Notes under the pieces: model-generated
Seen by the model: the letters and a program-made list of their open reading frames with translations, nothing else
Database searches by the model: none
What the model was told of the DNA's origin: nothing
Source of the DNA: a virus
Strand: one strand, 5' to 3'
IMG/VR virus record: IMGVR_UViG_3300036857_000314
Location: 1-25,530 of that record
Length of the DNA: 25,530 nucleotides
Shown here: positions 1 to 6,664 of the stretch, piece after piece
Numbering within the stretch: the first letter of the stretch is position 1
Layout: each line of letters begins with the position of its first letter
Translations under genes and position numbers: made by a program

Positions 1-66
1 GGCGGAGTGGTGACGCAACGGTCTGCAAAACCGTGTACCCCGGTTCAATTCCGGGCGTGGCCTCCA
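1..66 (+). tRNA. tRNA-Cys (GCA), 5' end cut off by the window
   Basis: The anticodon arm ACGGT-CTGCAAA-ACCGT places GCA as anticodon. It is followed by a T arm (CCCGG, TTCAATT, CCGGG), the 3' acceptor strand CGTGGCC, T and an encoded CCA. The matching 5' acceptor strand (GGCCACG expected) lies before base 1, so the gene is partial only because the window starts inside it. It is the chromosomal neighbour of the tRNA-Asn gene used by the element. Confidence 0.93.
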
Positions 67-239
67 TCGACCCAGCATGCCACTTCGATCTTCCTGAGCG
101 GCGCGCCCGGCGAGTCGTCCTTGGGCGGGCGGGCAACAAAAGGTACGGCTTGGGCGGTGCGGGCAGGGCGGGCGGCGCAAAAGGACTTGGCGATGCGCCT
201 CCGGCTTGGTAAGAGGCGCCGACCCTGAGGATGGGCTAT
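67..239. other. chromosomal spacer between tRNA-Cys and tRNA-Asn 5' half
   Basis: This GC-rich spacer has no ribosome binding site with a credible reading frame. It lies between tRNA-Cys and the bacterial 5' half of tRNA-Asn, so any native tRNA-Asn promoter, or read-through from tRNA-Cys, should be here. No clear promoter boxes are visible. Confidence 0.5.
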
Positions 240-279
240 TCCGCGGTAGCTCAGCGGTAGAGCAGCCGGCTGTTAACCG
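240..279 (+). repeat. attL: attL: 5' half of tRNA-Asn, left end of the element
   Basis: These 40 bases are identical to 24609-24648 and match tRNA-Asn from its first base through the anticodon loop (CTGTTAA) into the first bases of the 3' anticodon stem. After base 279 the sequence departs from tRNA (TTCGGC in place of GCTGGT). Crossover in a tRNA anticodon arm is usual for tyrosine integrases. The repeat marks the left element boundary and leaves a truncated tRNA 5' half on the chromosomal side. Confidence 0.92.
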
Positions 280-347
280 TTCGGCACTCCAAACAAACCC
301 CAGCAAATTCAAGCACTTCCAAGCCGCCCGATGTGAGCGGCGCCAAT

Positions 348-371
348 CAGGCATTGAAGCAGGCATTAAGC
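348..371 (+). repeat. putative integrase arm-type sites, left (two 12-bp repeats)
   Basis: CAGGCATTGAAG and CAGGCATTAAGC follow each other directly. Nearly the same pair occurs in the same orientation at 24475-24498, at the other end of the element, and is not explained by coding there. Paired short direct repeats inside both ends, about 70 and 110 bp from the core, are what lambda-type integrase arm-binding sites look like. Binding by this integrase is inferred. Confidence 0.65.
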
Positions 372-482
372 CCGAGTTGCGCCCACAATCGTAGATTTCG
401 CGAAGAACAGGCTGGTTTCGCGCAATCGACTTGCACTATATAGCGATCCACCCATCGTCAGAGAACGTCCGAGGTTCACGCC

Positions 483-689
483 GTGGCCTTGTCGCGTGCG
501 CGTTTGTCGCCTGAGCATTTCATCAGGCCCAAGGAGCTAGCAAGGCGCTGGCGCGTCAACCGTTCGACTATCTGGAGATGGGTGAGAGCAGGCGACCTGC
601 CTGCCCCGGTCCGCATCAACAAGCAGGTTGTTGCGTGGCCGATGCAGGTGGTCCGCGCCTTCGAAGAACGCAACTACAAACCCCGATGA
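483..689 (+). CDS. AlpA/excisionase-like HTH protein
   Basis: A 68-residue basic protein that is essentially one winged-helix/MerR-like HTH: residues 14-35 read IRPKELARRWRVN then STIWRWVRAG, followed by a basic wing and the IN(K)QVVAW stretch typical of AlpA and small excisionases. Such proteins bind at attachment sites and favour excision, or activate the integrase in satellites such as P4. I chose the GTG start at 483, which has GAGG about 8 bases upstream; a TATATA box lies at 437-442. It is the first gene inside attL, next to the putative arm sites, which supports the excision role. It could also be a simple transcription regulator. Its stop lies 8 bases before the next start. Confidence 0.72.
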   Translation: MALSRARLSPEHFIRPKELARRWRVNRSTIWRWVRAGDLPAPVRINKQVVAWPMQVVRAFEERNYKPR

Positions 690-697
690 GGAGCCAC

Positions 698-985
698 ATG
701 ACGACAACCACAGCACCATGCACCGATTGCGGACGCGTGCACGTCAACGATGCGACCGCACACCATCGGCAGCTAGTGGAGTACCTGATGGAATACCTGC
801 ACAAGCACGGTGGATCGCCGAGAGCTCAACGCGACGCGCTGGCGGGTGCGCTCGCATTCGTGACCTTGCTCAAGGTGCAGCCGCACGTGCCCACGGCGAA
901 GCGCGAGGTTGCCAAGTTGGTTGGCGGCTACATGGACGAAGTGCTCCGTGGGGCACGGCGGGCAGTCAATCAGGGGCGAGCATGA
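698..985 (+). CDS. hypothetical protein with N-terminal Cys pair
   Basis: A 95-residue protein that I do not recognise. It starts with a Thr-rich stretch and a single CxxC (C8, C11: PCTDCGR), followed by His residues at 15, 22 and 23, which might bind a metal. The rest is predicted helical (residues 24-90) and ends basic. The ATG at 698 has GAGGAG upstream and sits 8 bases behind the excisionase-like gene, so the two are probably one operon. Longer upstream reading would overlap the preceding gene and lacks this ribosome binding site. The gene is real on spacing and ribosome binding site; its function is unknown. Confidence 0.65.
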   Translation: MTTTTAPCTDCGRVHVNDATAHHRQLVEYLMEYLHKHGGSPRAQRDALAGALAFVTLLKVQPHVPTAKREVAKLVGGYMDEVLRGARRAVNQGRA

Positions 986-995
986 TCGCAGCAAC

Positions 996-1027
996 GCCAG
1001 CGCCCCACTGTCCTCCAGGGCGCTGGC
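996..1027. terminator. hairpin between convergent genes, possible terminator
   Basis: GCCAGCGCCC (996-1005) pairs perfectly with GGGCGCTGGC (1018-1027) around a 12-base loop. It lies just after the 698-985 gene and before the end of the convergent 1107-2006 gene. No T tract follows on either strand, so intrinsic termination is uncertain. Confidence 0.45.
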
Positions 1028-1106
1028 GCCCTCTGAAGCCGTCCCTACTATCGTATCACCAAACTGCGCCAAGTTGGTTGGGTGCCCTAACTAATCGACC
1101 TGACCG

Positions 1107-2006
1107 CTAGTCGCCCACGAACACCACTGCAAGAGGCGTGAGTGCTCGCCAAATCGATCTGAACCCATACTCGCCAATCAGCTCTTGCACTCGCCTGCAA
1201 CCTCGCCACGCTACCTCGCCTCGATACGTGTCTAGGTTCAACACTCGACGCCGACCCCACCCCACTCTCTGCAATTGCGGTGACTGGTCTCTCGTCTTGT
1301 CACACGCATTGCGTATCGCTCGCCCTAGCCGCTCGACATCAACCCGATACAGGGCAAGGTACTTGTCGAACCTCACACTCCAGAACGCGTCGTGATCGAA
1401 CTCGACTAGGCTTTGCAGGTCAACGATACCAAGCTTCTCGACCGGACCCCGCCTCTTGGCTCGCCACTCGAAATGCAGGCACCGCAACTCGCCCGTAATG
1501 CGCGAGTGGGTCTCCTGATAGAACGTTGTGCGGTTGCTCGCCCTGCCCGGTCCGTCATAGCGGTTGTGGTTGGTTCGCTCGAATAGGGCGATCTCATATC
1601 CACGCCGCCACCATTTCCGGACTAGCAGCGTGTCCAGGGTTTCGTGAAGGGCATCGATATCCACGCCGCACCAGTCGATTGCTATCTCGACGTAGTTTAT
1701 CATCACGGGTCGCCCGGCCATGATAGCGGCGAGGTATCGAAACGCCTCCACTGTAGGCTGGCGTAATTGCACCCGGTAGACCCATTGGCGCTGGAACCTC
1801 ATGCGCCGGCAAAGGGTGTGCACGCCTCCACCACATAGGGCGGCAAGCTTCGCAACCTCGTTATGGGTTAGGCGACGGGTGAACCAGATCTGAACCTTGT
1901 CGAAATACCGCTCGCCCTTCGGCAGGGTGATCGCGTCGCGTATCGCGTGCCAGCGGCCCGAACTTTGCGCTTGATTATCTGCGAGGGGTTCATGTAAATT
2001 CAGCAT
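1107..2006 (-). CDS. Rep-like protein (possible rolling-circle replication initiator)
   Basis: A 299-residue basic protein. Visible features are an N-terminal basic region (KVQIWFTRRLT), a strand with acidic residues (residues about 101-110, NYVEIAIDWCGVD), then TTFYQETHSR and CLHFEWRAKRRG near residues 160-190, and a C-terminal helix-rich basic part. The order 'vxxxDlAxD ... TlYxxxRxs ... RxExr' resembles replication initiation factors of the Rep_trans/phage-plasmid type; this is a pattern match by eye, not a firm family call. A candidate catalytic Tyr is within FYQE. The ATG at 2006 has only a weak CGGG upstream. The gene is transcribed against the excisionase-like pair. If it is a Rep, the element has two replication modules, this one and the DUF3631 ATPase. 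Confidence 0.45.
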   Translation of the reverse strand: MLNLHEPLADNQAQSSGRWHAIRDAITLPKGERYFDKVQIWFTRRLTHNEVAKLAALCGGGVHTLCRRMRFQRQWVYRVQLRQPTVEAFRYLAAIMAGRPVMINYVEIAIDWCGVDIDALHETLDTLLVRKWWRRGYEIALFERTNHNRYDGPGRASNRTTFYQETHSRITGELRCLHFEWRAKRRGPVEKLGIVDLQSLVEFDHDAFWSVRFDKYLALYRVDVERLGRAIRNACDKTRDQSPQLQRVGWGRRRVLNLDTYRGEVAWRGCRRVQELIGEYGFRSIWRALTPLAVVFVGD

Positions 2007-2041
2007 TGCAACACCCGACCAAGGTTTGCGCTCATTACATC

Positions 2042-2072
2042 GCCCGTGTCAGGTCTCCAGCCCGACACGGGC
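2042..2072. repeat. 9-bp perfect inverted repeat upstream of the Rep-like gene
   Basis: GCCCGTGTC (2042-2050) and GACACGGGC (2064-2072) flank a 13-base loop, followed on the plus strand by ATTTCATT. It lies between two minus-strand genes. It may end transcription of the 2134-2553 gene, be a 5' leader hairpin of the Rep-like gene, or be an origin hairpin. Confidence 0.5.
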
Positions 2073-2133
2073 ATTTCATTGCAGGGTCACTTTACGCCGG
2101 CATTAACTCCAGCGCAACTGTCCACAAATGTAG

Positions 2134-2553
2134 TCAGTAATGTGCGTAAGGAGACCACCCCTCCCTGACATTCGCCTTCGCTCGCTTAAGATGGCGGATC
2201 AGCTTCGCCTTATTGCCGACCGGAACCGGAAGCCGCACTCCCACATATGGCTGGCTCGCCTTGGGGATTCGGTTGGCGAGCACCCGACTGCCGACGATCA
2301 TGCCTCCAGCTCCGGCGACAACAGGCGCCGCTGCCAGATACTTCGCGACATTCTTCGGCTTGCACTTGATCCATTTGGCGAACTTGTCGGCAGGCGTGTA
2401 GTCCCATCCAACTCTGCCCATTGCGATCAGGTGCAGCGCGGCGGCGACCTTGCGCGTCGCCTTGGGTCCGCTCGACGCCTTGTCGATCAGGATATCCAGC
2501 TCATAATGTTTGAGCGGTGCCATAGTGGGATGGGAGGCTTTATATCGAGGCAT
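2134..2553 (-). CDS. hypothetical protein
   Basis: A 139-residue basic protein (starts MPRYKASHPT) that I do not recognise. The middle is Ala/Gly-rich and hydrophobic (VAAALHLIAMGRVGW and AAAPVVAGAGGMIVGSRVL), but is interrupted by Lys-rich stretches (WIKCKPKNVAKYL), so it is not an obvious membrane protein. The C-terminus is Lys/Arg-rich. I chose the ATG at 2553 because AAAGGA lies 7 bases before it; an in-frame start 84 bases upstream has no such signal. It may be cotranscribed with the Rep-like gene downstream. The promoter should be in the 2554-2893 gap shared with the divergent early operon. Confidence 0.6.
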   Translation of the reverse strand: MPRYKASHPTMAPLKHYELDILIDKASSGPKATRKVAAALHLIAMGRVGWDYTPADKFAKWIKCKPKNVAKYLAAAPVVAGAGGMIVGSRVLANRIPKASQPYVGVRLPVPVGNKAKLIRHLKRAKANVREGWSPYAHY

Positions 2554-2893
2554 AGGCACATCCTTTCTGTTGACAGTTACTCGCCGGGGGTGCGTGCCTT
2601 TCGTCTTGATACTGACGGTTCCCACACTAGTCGTCAATGGTCGGGATATGGAGTGCTCTTAGATTTATGCATTGGCGTTCGCTTGAAACCCGCTGAAATT
2701 GGGCGTTTATCATTCGTTAACGACTGACAATTGCGACCATTATCACTATTGAGTTTCGACGTGAAAGCTGATACCCTGCGCCCCAACAGCATTCGGGGTA
2801 TTACCCCAGGGTTATCAACCCTGCCCCGATGCTGCGCGGGCGTGGCGAAATGCCGTCCGCACCAAGGTCCAAACCAGACTGAGGAGCAATGCC
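2554..2893. promoter_or_regulatory. divergent control region with two palindromes
   Basis: This 340-bp AT-richer gap separates the minus-strand 2134-2553 gene from the plus-strand early operon and holds no credible gene. It contains two adjacent palindromes, GGGGTATTACCCC (2795-2807) and AGGGTTATCAACCCT (2808-2822), just before the early operon. A possible plus-strand promoter is CTGACA (2724-2729) and TATTGA (2747-2752) with a 17-base spacer, a weak match. Palindromes between divergent phage operons usually bind a repressor; no repressor is identified beyond the HTH protein at 4678-5274. Confidence 0.55.
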
Positions 2894-3175
2894 ATGGCAA
2901 GGCGAAAGTTCGATCTCAAGGGCCTCAACACCGACACGTGGGCAGCCGCCGCGTTGGCTGAGGAAATCATAGCCGAAAGCACCATCAGCGGTCTCATGAA
3001 GGCCAAACCCAAGGAAACCTGCGAGGCCCTGTTGTGCATCGTAGTGCAGGAGATCTTCCGGCGAGCCCGAAGCGATGACCACGTGTCCGAGTTGTGCGCA
3101 CAGGCGAGCTTGGCCATGACGGTCCTCACCGTCGCCCAGCGGGGGGAGGACTGCGCAAATGTTCAAGCAAGCTGA
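2894..3175 (+). CDS. hypothetical protein, first gene of the early operon
   Basis: A 93-residue, mostly helical protein without a domain I recognise. It starts MARRKFDLKG and has a mid-region CEALLCIVVQEIFRRAR. The ATG at 2894 has GAGGAG 7 bases upstream. Its end overlaps the start of the DUF3631 ATPase gene by 17 bases and contains that gene's ribosome binding site (GGGGGAGG), so the two are translationally linked. Placement suggests a small replication or regulatory partner of the ATPase; this is inference from position only. Confidence 0.65.
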   Translation: MARRKFDLKGLNTDTWAAAALAEEIIAESTISGLMKAKPKETCEALLCIVVQEIFRRARSDDHVSELCAQASLAMTVLTVAQRGEDCANVQAS

Positions 3176-4607
3176 CCCTCAAGATGAGGACCATGCCGAC
3201 GGCGCCAAGCCGAACGGCAGCCGCCCTCCCAACGGGAAGGCTGACACTGCTGACACTGCTGACGGTAGCAAGGCGAAGCTGACCGGTGCCCAGCGCAAGC
3301 GGGTGCTCGACAAGATCCGGAAGTTGCTCGCGCTAGGGTTCGGTCCGGGCGCCAGCGACGCCGAAGGCGAAGGGGCTTACAAGAAAGCCCGCAAGCTCAT
3401 GGAGGAGAGCGGCATACGGATCGAGGAGGTCTATGGCGTTACCCCGACAGACGGCGAGGCCGGCAGCGAACCCGAGCCGCGCCCCGAGCATTGGCCCGAC
3501 CCTGTGGAGGGCGGCGAACTTGTCAGCGAGATCACGAAGCTCCTAAAGCGGCACGTGATCGCCCAACGCGAGCACTACCTCGCTTGCGCCCTATGGGTGA
3601 TCCACGCCCATTGTCACGACGCCGCAATGCACTCGCCTATCCTCATGATCACCGCGCCTACCATGGGCTGCGGCAAGTCCACCTTGCTCGAATGCCTGGA
3701 ATATTTGGTGCCCCGTCCGCTGCGCACTAGCCACGTCACGTCGGCAGCGATCTTCCATCGAATTGAGCGGTACAAGCCAACGGTGCTCATGGACGAGGCC
3801 GACACCTTCGCCCCCGACAACAAGGACCTACTGTGCTTGTTCAACGACGGCTACAGGCGCGGCGGCAAATTCCACCGCAAGGATGGGGACTACAGCATAT
3901 GGGCACCGAAGGCGGTTGCGTTGAACGAGCACAACAAGCTCGCCGCCACCCTTCAGAGTCGGTCCATAATCATCAAGCTTCAGCGCAAGGCGCCAGACGA
4001 GGTCATCCATAGGGTCAAACCTCCCCAGGACAAGCATGACGACAAGGACCCGTTCAACGCCATCCGCATGAAGTGCGTCCGATGGGCCAAGGACAATGCC
4101 GAGCGTTTGGTAGGAGCGGAACCCGACCTACCCTCAGACAACGACCGCACCAACGACAACTGGCGACCTCTTATCGCCATCGCTGATCTGTGCAAGCGTC
4201 CGCAACGCGCGCGCGAGGCTGCTGTAGCCCTAACCGGCAAGAAGCTGCAGGAGCCCCCGATCCATGAGCAGCTATTGCGTGGCATGCAGCGCCTGTTTGA
4301 ACGCGACGGCGGACGGCTCCCCAGCACGCATATCGTGCAGGAGCTGCTAGCCATCGAGGACGGGCCTTGGAACCGCGTCAACGGCGCACCGCTCAACGTC
4401 ACGCTGCTTAGCCATCTCCTCAAGCCGTTCGACATTAAGCCGAAGGCGGCGAGGATCAAAGGCAAGCAAGCGCAGTGCTACCGCGTGGAGCAATTCGTTG
4501 ACGCCTTCAGGCGGTATTGCCCGCCCCCAAACAGTCAACACCGTCAACACCCTCAGCAGAAGCCTAAGCCCAAATCGACCGCGCTAAAGCGCCTGCAGAA
4601 ATCGTGA
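3159..4607 (+). CDS. DUF2786 + DUF3631 P-loop ATPase, probable replication helicase/primase-type protein
   Basis: A 482-residue protein. After a low-complexity start (residues 28-35 repeat ADT) comes a DUF2786-like segment (about 40-95: KIRKLLALG ... EGAYKKARKLMEESGI). The ATPase core has Walker A APTMGCGKST (166-175), Walker B TVLMDEAD (208-215) and a probable sensor/Arg finger in LQSRSIII (around 268). The following FNAIRMKCVRWA and NDNWRPLIAIADL stretches are typical of DUF3631 proteins, which occur with primase-helicases of phages, plasmids and satellites. It probably remodels the element's replication origin. The ATG at 3159 has GGAGG 8 bases upstream. Nine-base repeats lie inside its 5' part (3242-3268), its 3' part (4533-4559) and just behind it (4608-4625). 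No primase (TOPRIM or AEP) domain is visible. Confidence 0.82.
   Translation: MFKQADPQDEDHADGAKPNGSRPPNGKADTADTADGSKAKLTGAQRKRVLDKIRKLLALGFGPGASDAEGEGAYKKARKLMEESGIRIEEVYGVTPTDGEAGSEPEPRPEHWPDPVEGGELVSEITKLLKRHVIAQREHYLACALWVIHAHCHDAAMHSPILMITAPTMGCGKSTLLECLEYLVPRPLRTSHVTSAAIFHRIERYKPTVLMDEADTFAPDNKDLLCLFNDGYRRGGKFHRKDGDYSIWAPKAVALNEHNKLAATLQSRSIIIKLQRKAPDEVIHRVKPPQDKHDDKDPFNAIRMKCVRWAKDNAERLVGAEPDLPSDNDRTNDNWRPLIAIADLCKRPQRAREAAVALTGKKLQEPPIHEQLLRGMQRLFERDGGRLPSTHIVQELLAIEDGPWNRVNGAPLNVTLLSHLLKPFDIKPKAARIKGKQAQCYRVEQFVDAFRRYCPPPNSQHRQHPQQKPKPKSTALKRLQKS
3242..3268 (+). repeat. 9-bp iteron-like repeats, cluster 1
   Basis: TGACACTGC occurs twice in tandem, followed by a diverged copy TGACGGTAG. 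The repeats are in phase with the reading frame and encode ADT-ADT-ADG. The same 9-bp pattern recurs in clusters at 4533-4559, 4608-4625 and 21972-21998. Confidence 0.55.
4533..4559 (-). repeat. 9-bp iteron-like repeats, cluster 2 (inverted)
   Basis: On the minus strand this reads CTGCTGAGG, GTGTTGACG, GTGTTGACT: two good and one diverged copy of the TTGAC(A)GTG-type unit. It lies in the 3' coding end of the ATPase gene, inverted relative to the cluster 50 bases downstream. Confidence 0.5.
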
Positions 4608-4625
4608 TGACAGTGTTGACAGTGG
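4608..4625 (+). repeat. 9-bp iteron-like repeats, cluster 3
   Basis: TGACAGTGT and TGACAGTGG lie head to tail directly at the end of the ATPase gene. Facing the inverted cluster at 4533-4559, they make a symmetrical arrangement, as found in some replication origins. Confidence 0.5.
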
Positions 4626-4652
4626 TGAGGGTATTTCGGCGGCCCTCACCAC
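4622..4652. repeat. perfect 10-bp hairpin between ATPase and regulator genes
   Basis: GTGGTGAGGG (4622-4631) pairs with CCCTCACCAC (4643-4652) around an 11-base loop. There is no T tract after it, so it is more likely an attenuating or RNA-stability hairpin, or part of an origin with the neighbouring repeats, than a terminator. It precedes the ribosome binding site of the 4678 gene. Confidence 0.5.
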
Positions 4653-4677
4653 GACGCCAACCGAAAGGGTATGCCAG

Positions 4678-5274
4678 ATGATCGAACGCAAGCGACTGAA
4701 ACGACGGCACGGCCCCGATAGCCTGGATATCACTGGACGTAACTTCGGCCTCTGGAAAGTGCTGGGCTTTGCAGGTCACCACACGTGGCCTAGCGGACAG
4801 CAGCACCAGAAATGGCGTTGCAAGTGCCAGTGCGGAATAACCAAGGATGTTCTGAAGCCCCACTTAGTAAGCGGCAAGAGCCGTGGCTGCCGGCCTTGCC
4901 GCAAAGCTATGGGACGGAAGCCCGACCTGACCGGCAGGAACTTCGGCGGATGGCAGGTAGTAGCTCGCGACCCTCGCTATCCCAACAAATACACGGTTCG
5001 CCACACGTGCGGCCATGAGCGCCATTCCAATCATGCCCTACTGACCGCTCCAACCACGCCCGAGTGCGCTCACTGTAAATTCAGAGCAGCCGTCACCGGC
5101 ATCGGTGGCAAGATGAGAAAGCGCCGAATGGATCAAGGGCTCACCTTGGACAAGGTAGCCGTGCATCTGGGCGTCACTCAGCAGCGCGTCGCCCAGATGG
5201 AGAATAGCCCCGACCGCTGGTGGTCTCCCAAACGTCGCAAGCGGATCATTACCGCGTTGGAGGAATTGCGGTAG
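4678..5274 (+). CDS. DNA-binding regulator: two zinc-ribbon-like repeats plus C-terminal XRE-type HTH
   Basis: A 198-residue basic protein. Residues 16-80 hold DITGRNFGLWKVL, then WRCKCQCG and a C-terminal CRPC; residues 84-135 repeat the plan with DLTGRNFGGWQVV, HTCGH and CAHC. This 'LTGxxFGxWxVL ... CxCG ... CxxC' unit is common in phage DNA-binding and HNH-linked proteins, and here is duplicated without a visible nuclease motif. Residues about 143-198 form an XRE-type HTH (MRKRRMDQGLTLDKVAVHLG, then VTQQRVAQMEN). The ATG at 4678 has GAAAGGG 8 bases upstream; another ATG at 4671 is out of frame. It is the last gene of the early operon, before a strong terminator. It is the only HTH_XRE protein in the element and so the best candidate for repressor or Cro-like control, though the plus-strand position is unusual for a lysogeny repressor. 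Confidence 0.7.
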   Translation: MIERKRLKRRHGPDSLDITGRNFGLWKVLGFAGHHTWPSGQQHQKWRCKCQCGITKDVLKPHLVSGKSRGCRPCRKAMGRKPDLTGRNFGGWQVVARDPRYPNKYTVRHTCGHERHSNHALLTAPTTPECAHCKFRAAVTGIGGKMRKRRMDQGLTLDKVAVHLGVTQQRVAQMENSPDRWWSPKRRKRIITALEELR

Positions 5275-5416
5275 TCGAATGAGGCCCGGCCCGAATTGTA
5301 ATGCGCTTACAGAATGATTGACGCGCCCCGCTCGCCGTGCCACTATTGAAACTCGGCACGTCCTTGCCAGGGGTGGCTTTGTCGTGCTGGGCATGTATTC
5401 TCCTCAGCCTTCTCGG

Positions 5417-5460
5417 TGGCCCGCTCGCAGAATATTGAACTGCGGCGGGCCATTATATTG
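5417..5460 (+). terminator. strong intrinsic terminator after the early operon
   Basis: TGGCCCGC (5417-5424) pairs with GCGGGCCA (5445-5452), extended inward, after a 1-base bulge, by CGCAG (5426-5430) with CTGCG (5440-5444). The loop is AATATTGAA, and TTATATT follows. It lies between the early operon and the NusG-like gene, so it separates early and late transcription. Confidence 0.75.
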
Positions 5461-5476
5461 GGCATTTCAGACCGAG

Positions 5477-5507
5477 TTGACAGTATACAGACTGATGTGC
5501 CTATATT
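5477..5507 (+). promoter_or_regulatory. promoter of the NusG-like gene
   Basis: A perfect -35 box TTGACA (5477-5482) and a -10 box TATATT (5502-5507) are 19 bases apart; CTATAT one base earlier gives 18. The start codon at 5515 lies only 7 bases after the -10 box, so transcription would begin at or next to the ATG, giving a leaderless mRNA. No ribosome binding site is present. Confidence 0.6.
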
Positions 5508-5514
5508 GGCGCCC

Positions 5515-6024
5515 ATGGCCAATTGGTTCTGCGTCCAAACCCGACCGAATGCCGAGTTTCGCGCCGTTGAAGATTTGCGGCGCGAAGAGCTTATGGTCTG
5601 GTTGCCGCACACCTATACACGCGTCACGCCAAAGCGCTGGGGTTACAGGCCCCATTATCCCCGCTACTGCTTCGTCTACACGACTGACACCCGCCTATGG
5701 CTCGCGAAGCATCACAAGTGCTCAGTCGTGACGCTGGCCACCAATGAGCACGGCGACCGGTTGCCGGCGATCATCCCCAACGATGTGATGCAGGTTCTCC
5801 AGGCCGGCTTCGACGCGAGCGGGCTTGCCCTCACCAGGACCGAGGCGAAGCGCGCCCGCTTCACGGCTATGGAACGGGTGCGGTATCGCGAGGGTCACCC
5901 CTACCGCGACCTACTGGTCAGGGTCATCGAGGACGACGGCAGCGACAGGGTGCGCGTCCTGCTGAGCATCTTCGGTCACCTGCAGAAGGCAACAGTTTCG
6001 GCTGCCGACCTAGAGGCAGCCTGA
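5515..6024 (+). CDS. NusG/RfaH-like transcription antiterminator
   Basis: A 169-residue NusG paralogue. Residues 1-95 form the NGN domain: MANWFCVQTRPNAEFRA, then VWLPHTYTRV, then the hallmark RPHYPRYCFVY. Residues about 118-165 form a KOW-like domain (MERVRYREGHPY ... VLLSIFGHLQKATVSAADLE). NusG and RfaH/LoaP proteins ride on RNA polymerase and can make it pass terminators. The ATG at 5515 matches the NGN start exactly; an extension to 5416 would run through the terminator hairpin. It lies between a strong terminator and the nuclease and morphogenesis genes, so it probably promotes long read-through of the 13-kb late region. Its mRNA appears leaderless. Confidence 0.85.
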   Translation: MANWFCVQTRPNAEFRAVEDLRREELMVWLPHTYTRVTPKRWGYRPHYPRYCFVYTTDTRLWLAKHHKCSVVTLATNEHGDRLPAIIPNDVMQVLQAGFDASGLALTRTEAKRARFTAMERVRYREGHPYRDLLVRVIEDDGSDRVRVLLSIFGHLQKATVSAADLEAA

Positions 6025-6128
6025 TCGGCTCTCGACCCCGCTACGGCGGACAGTTCGAAGGCGGTCTTCCCAATCGGGCACCAAACGAGCGTCATGCGGC
6101 GCGCGGTTGCTAAGAGTGTGAAACGCCA

Positions 6129-6635
6129 ATGACGTTGACAGCCAAGAGACTGCACGAGCTCTTCAGGTACGATCCGGTCACGGGCAAATTCAAGCGCAGG
6201 CAATCGACGCGCGGCCCGAGCGGACGGGCAGGTATGCTCGCTGGCGGTTCGGATAATCGGGGCCGCGTCAAGATCAAGATCGATGGCCGTAAGTACCTCG
6301 CCCATCGCCTTGCATGGCTGTATCAGACTGGCGAGTGGCCGCCCAAGGGGTTGGAAATCGACCATCGCGATGGCAACCCTGACAACAATGCTTGGTCCAA
6401 TCTGCGCTTGGCTAGCCATGCGCAGAACATCCGAAACTCCCGAAGGCCATGCACCAACAAGACAGCCTACAAGGGTGTAAGCCGAATACGGAAATCGAAC
6501 GGCAAGTACCGCGCTCAGATCAAGATCGGTGGCGTCACCCACAACCTTGGTGCGTTCACCAATCGCTACATCGCGCATCTTGCCTACAAGCAAGCGGCCA
6601 AGCGTCTCTTCGGCGAATACGCGAGATTTGGCTGA
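6129..6635 (+). CDS. HNH-AP2 homing endonuclease
   Basis: A 168-residue protein with an HNH_3 nuclease core at residues 55-105: H59 in HRLAW, D78-H79 in EIDHRDGNPDNN, then NLRLAS and N100. An AP2-type DNA-binding domain follows at 114-160 (YKGVSRIRKSNGKYRAQIKI ... HNLGAF ... AAKRLFGEYA). Such free-standing enzymes cut specific sites in related phage genomes and spread their own gene. The start at 6129 has only a weak upstream signal (GAAACGCC). It has a diverged paralogue on the other strand at 21016-21600, which makes this a repeated invader of the element. All expected residues are present, so it looks active. Confidence 0.9.
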   Translation: MTLTAKRLHELFRYDPVTGKFKRRQSTRGPSGRAGMLAGGSDNRGRVKIKIDGRKYLAHRLAWLYQTGEWPPKGLEIDHRDGNPDNNAWSNLRLASHAQNIRNSRRPCTNKTAYKGVSRIRKSNGKYRAQIKIGGVTHNLGAFTNRYIAHLAYKQAAKRLFGEYARFG

Positions 6636-6664
6636 ACGGTACAACCTGCCGAGTGAGAGAACAT

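Noticed and set aside
3242-3268. CRISPR array or microsatellite explanation for tandem repeats
   Set aside because: Units are 9 bp with no spacers and recur in related form at other sites, so neither fits. No CRISPR-like array was seen anywhere in the window.
5318-5731. 137-residue frame overlapping the NusG-like gene
   Set aside because: It crosses the terminator hairpin and overlaps the well supported NusG-like gene in another frame.
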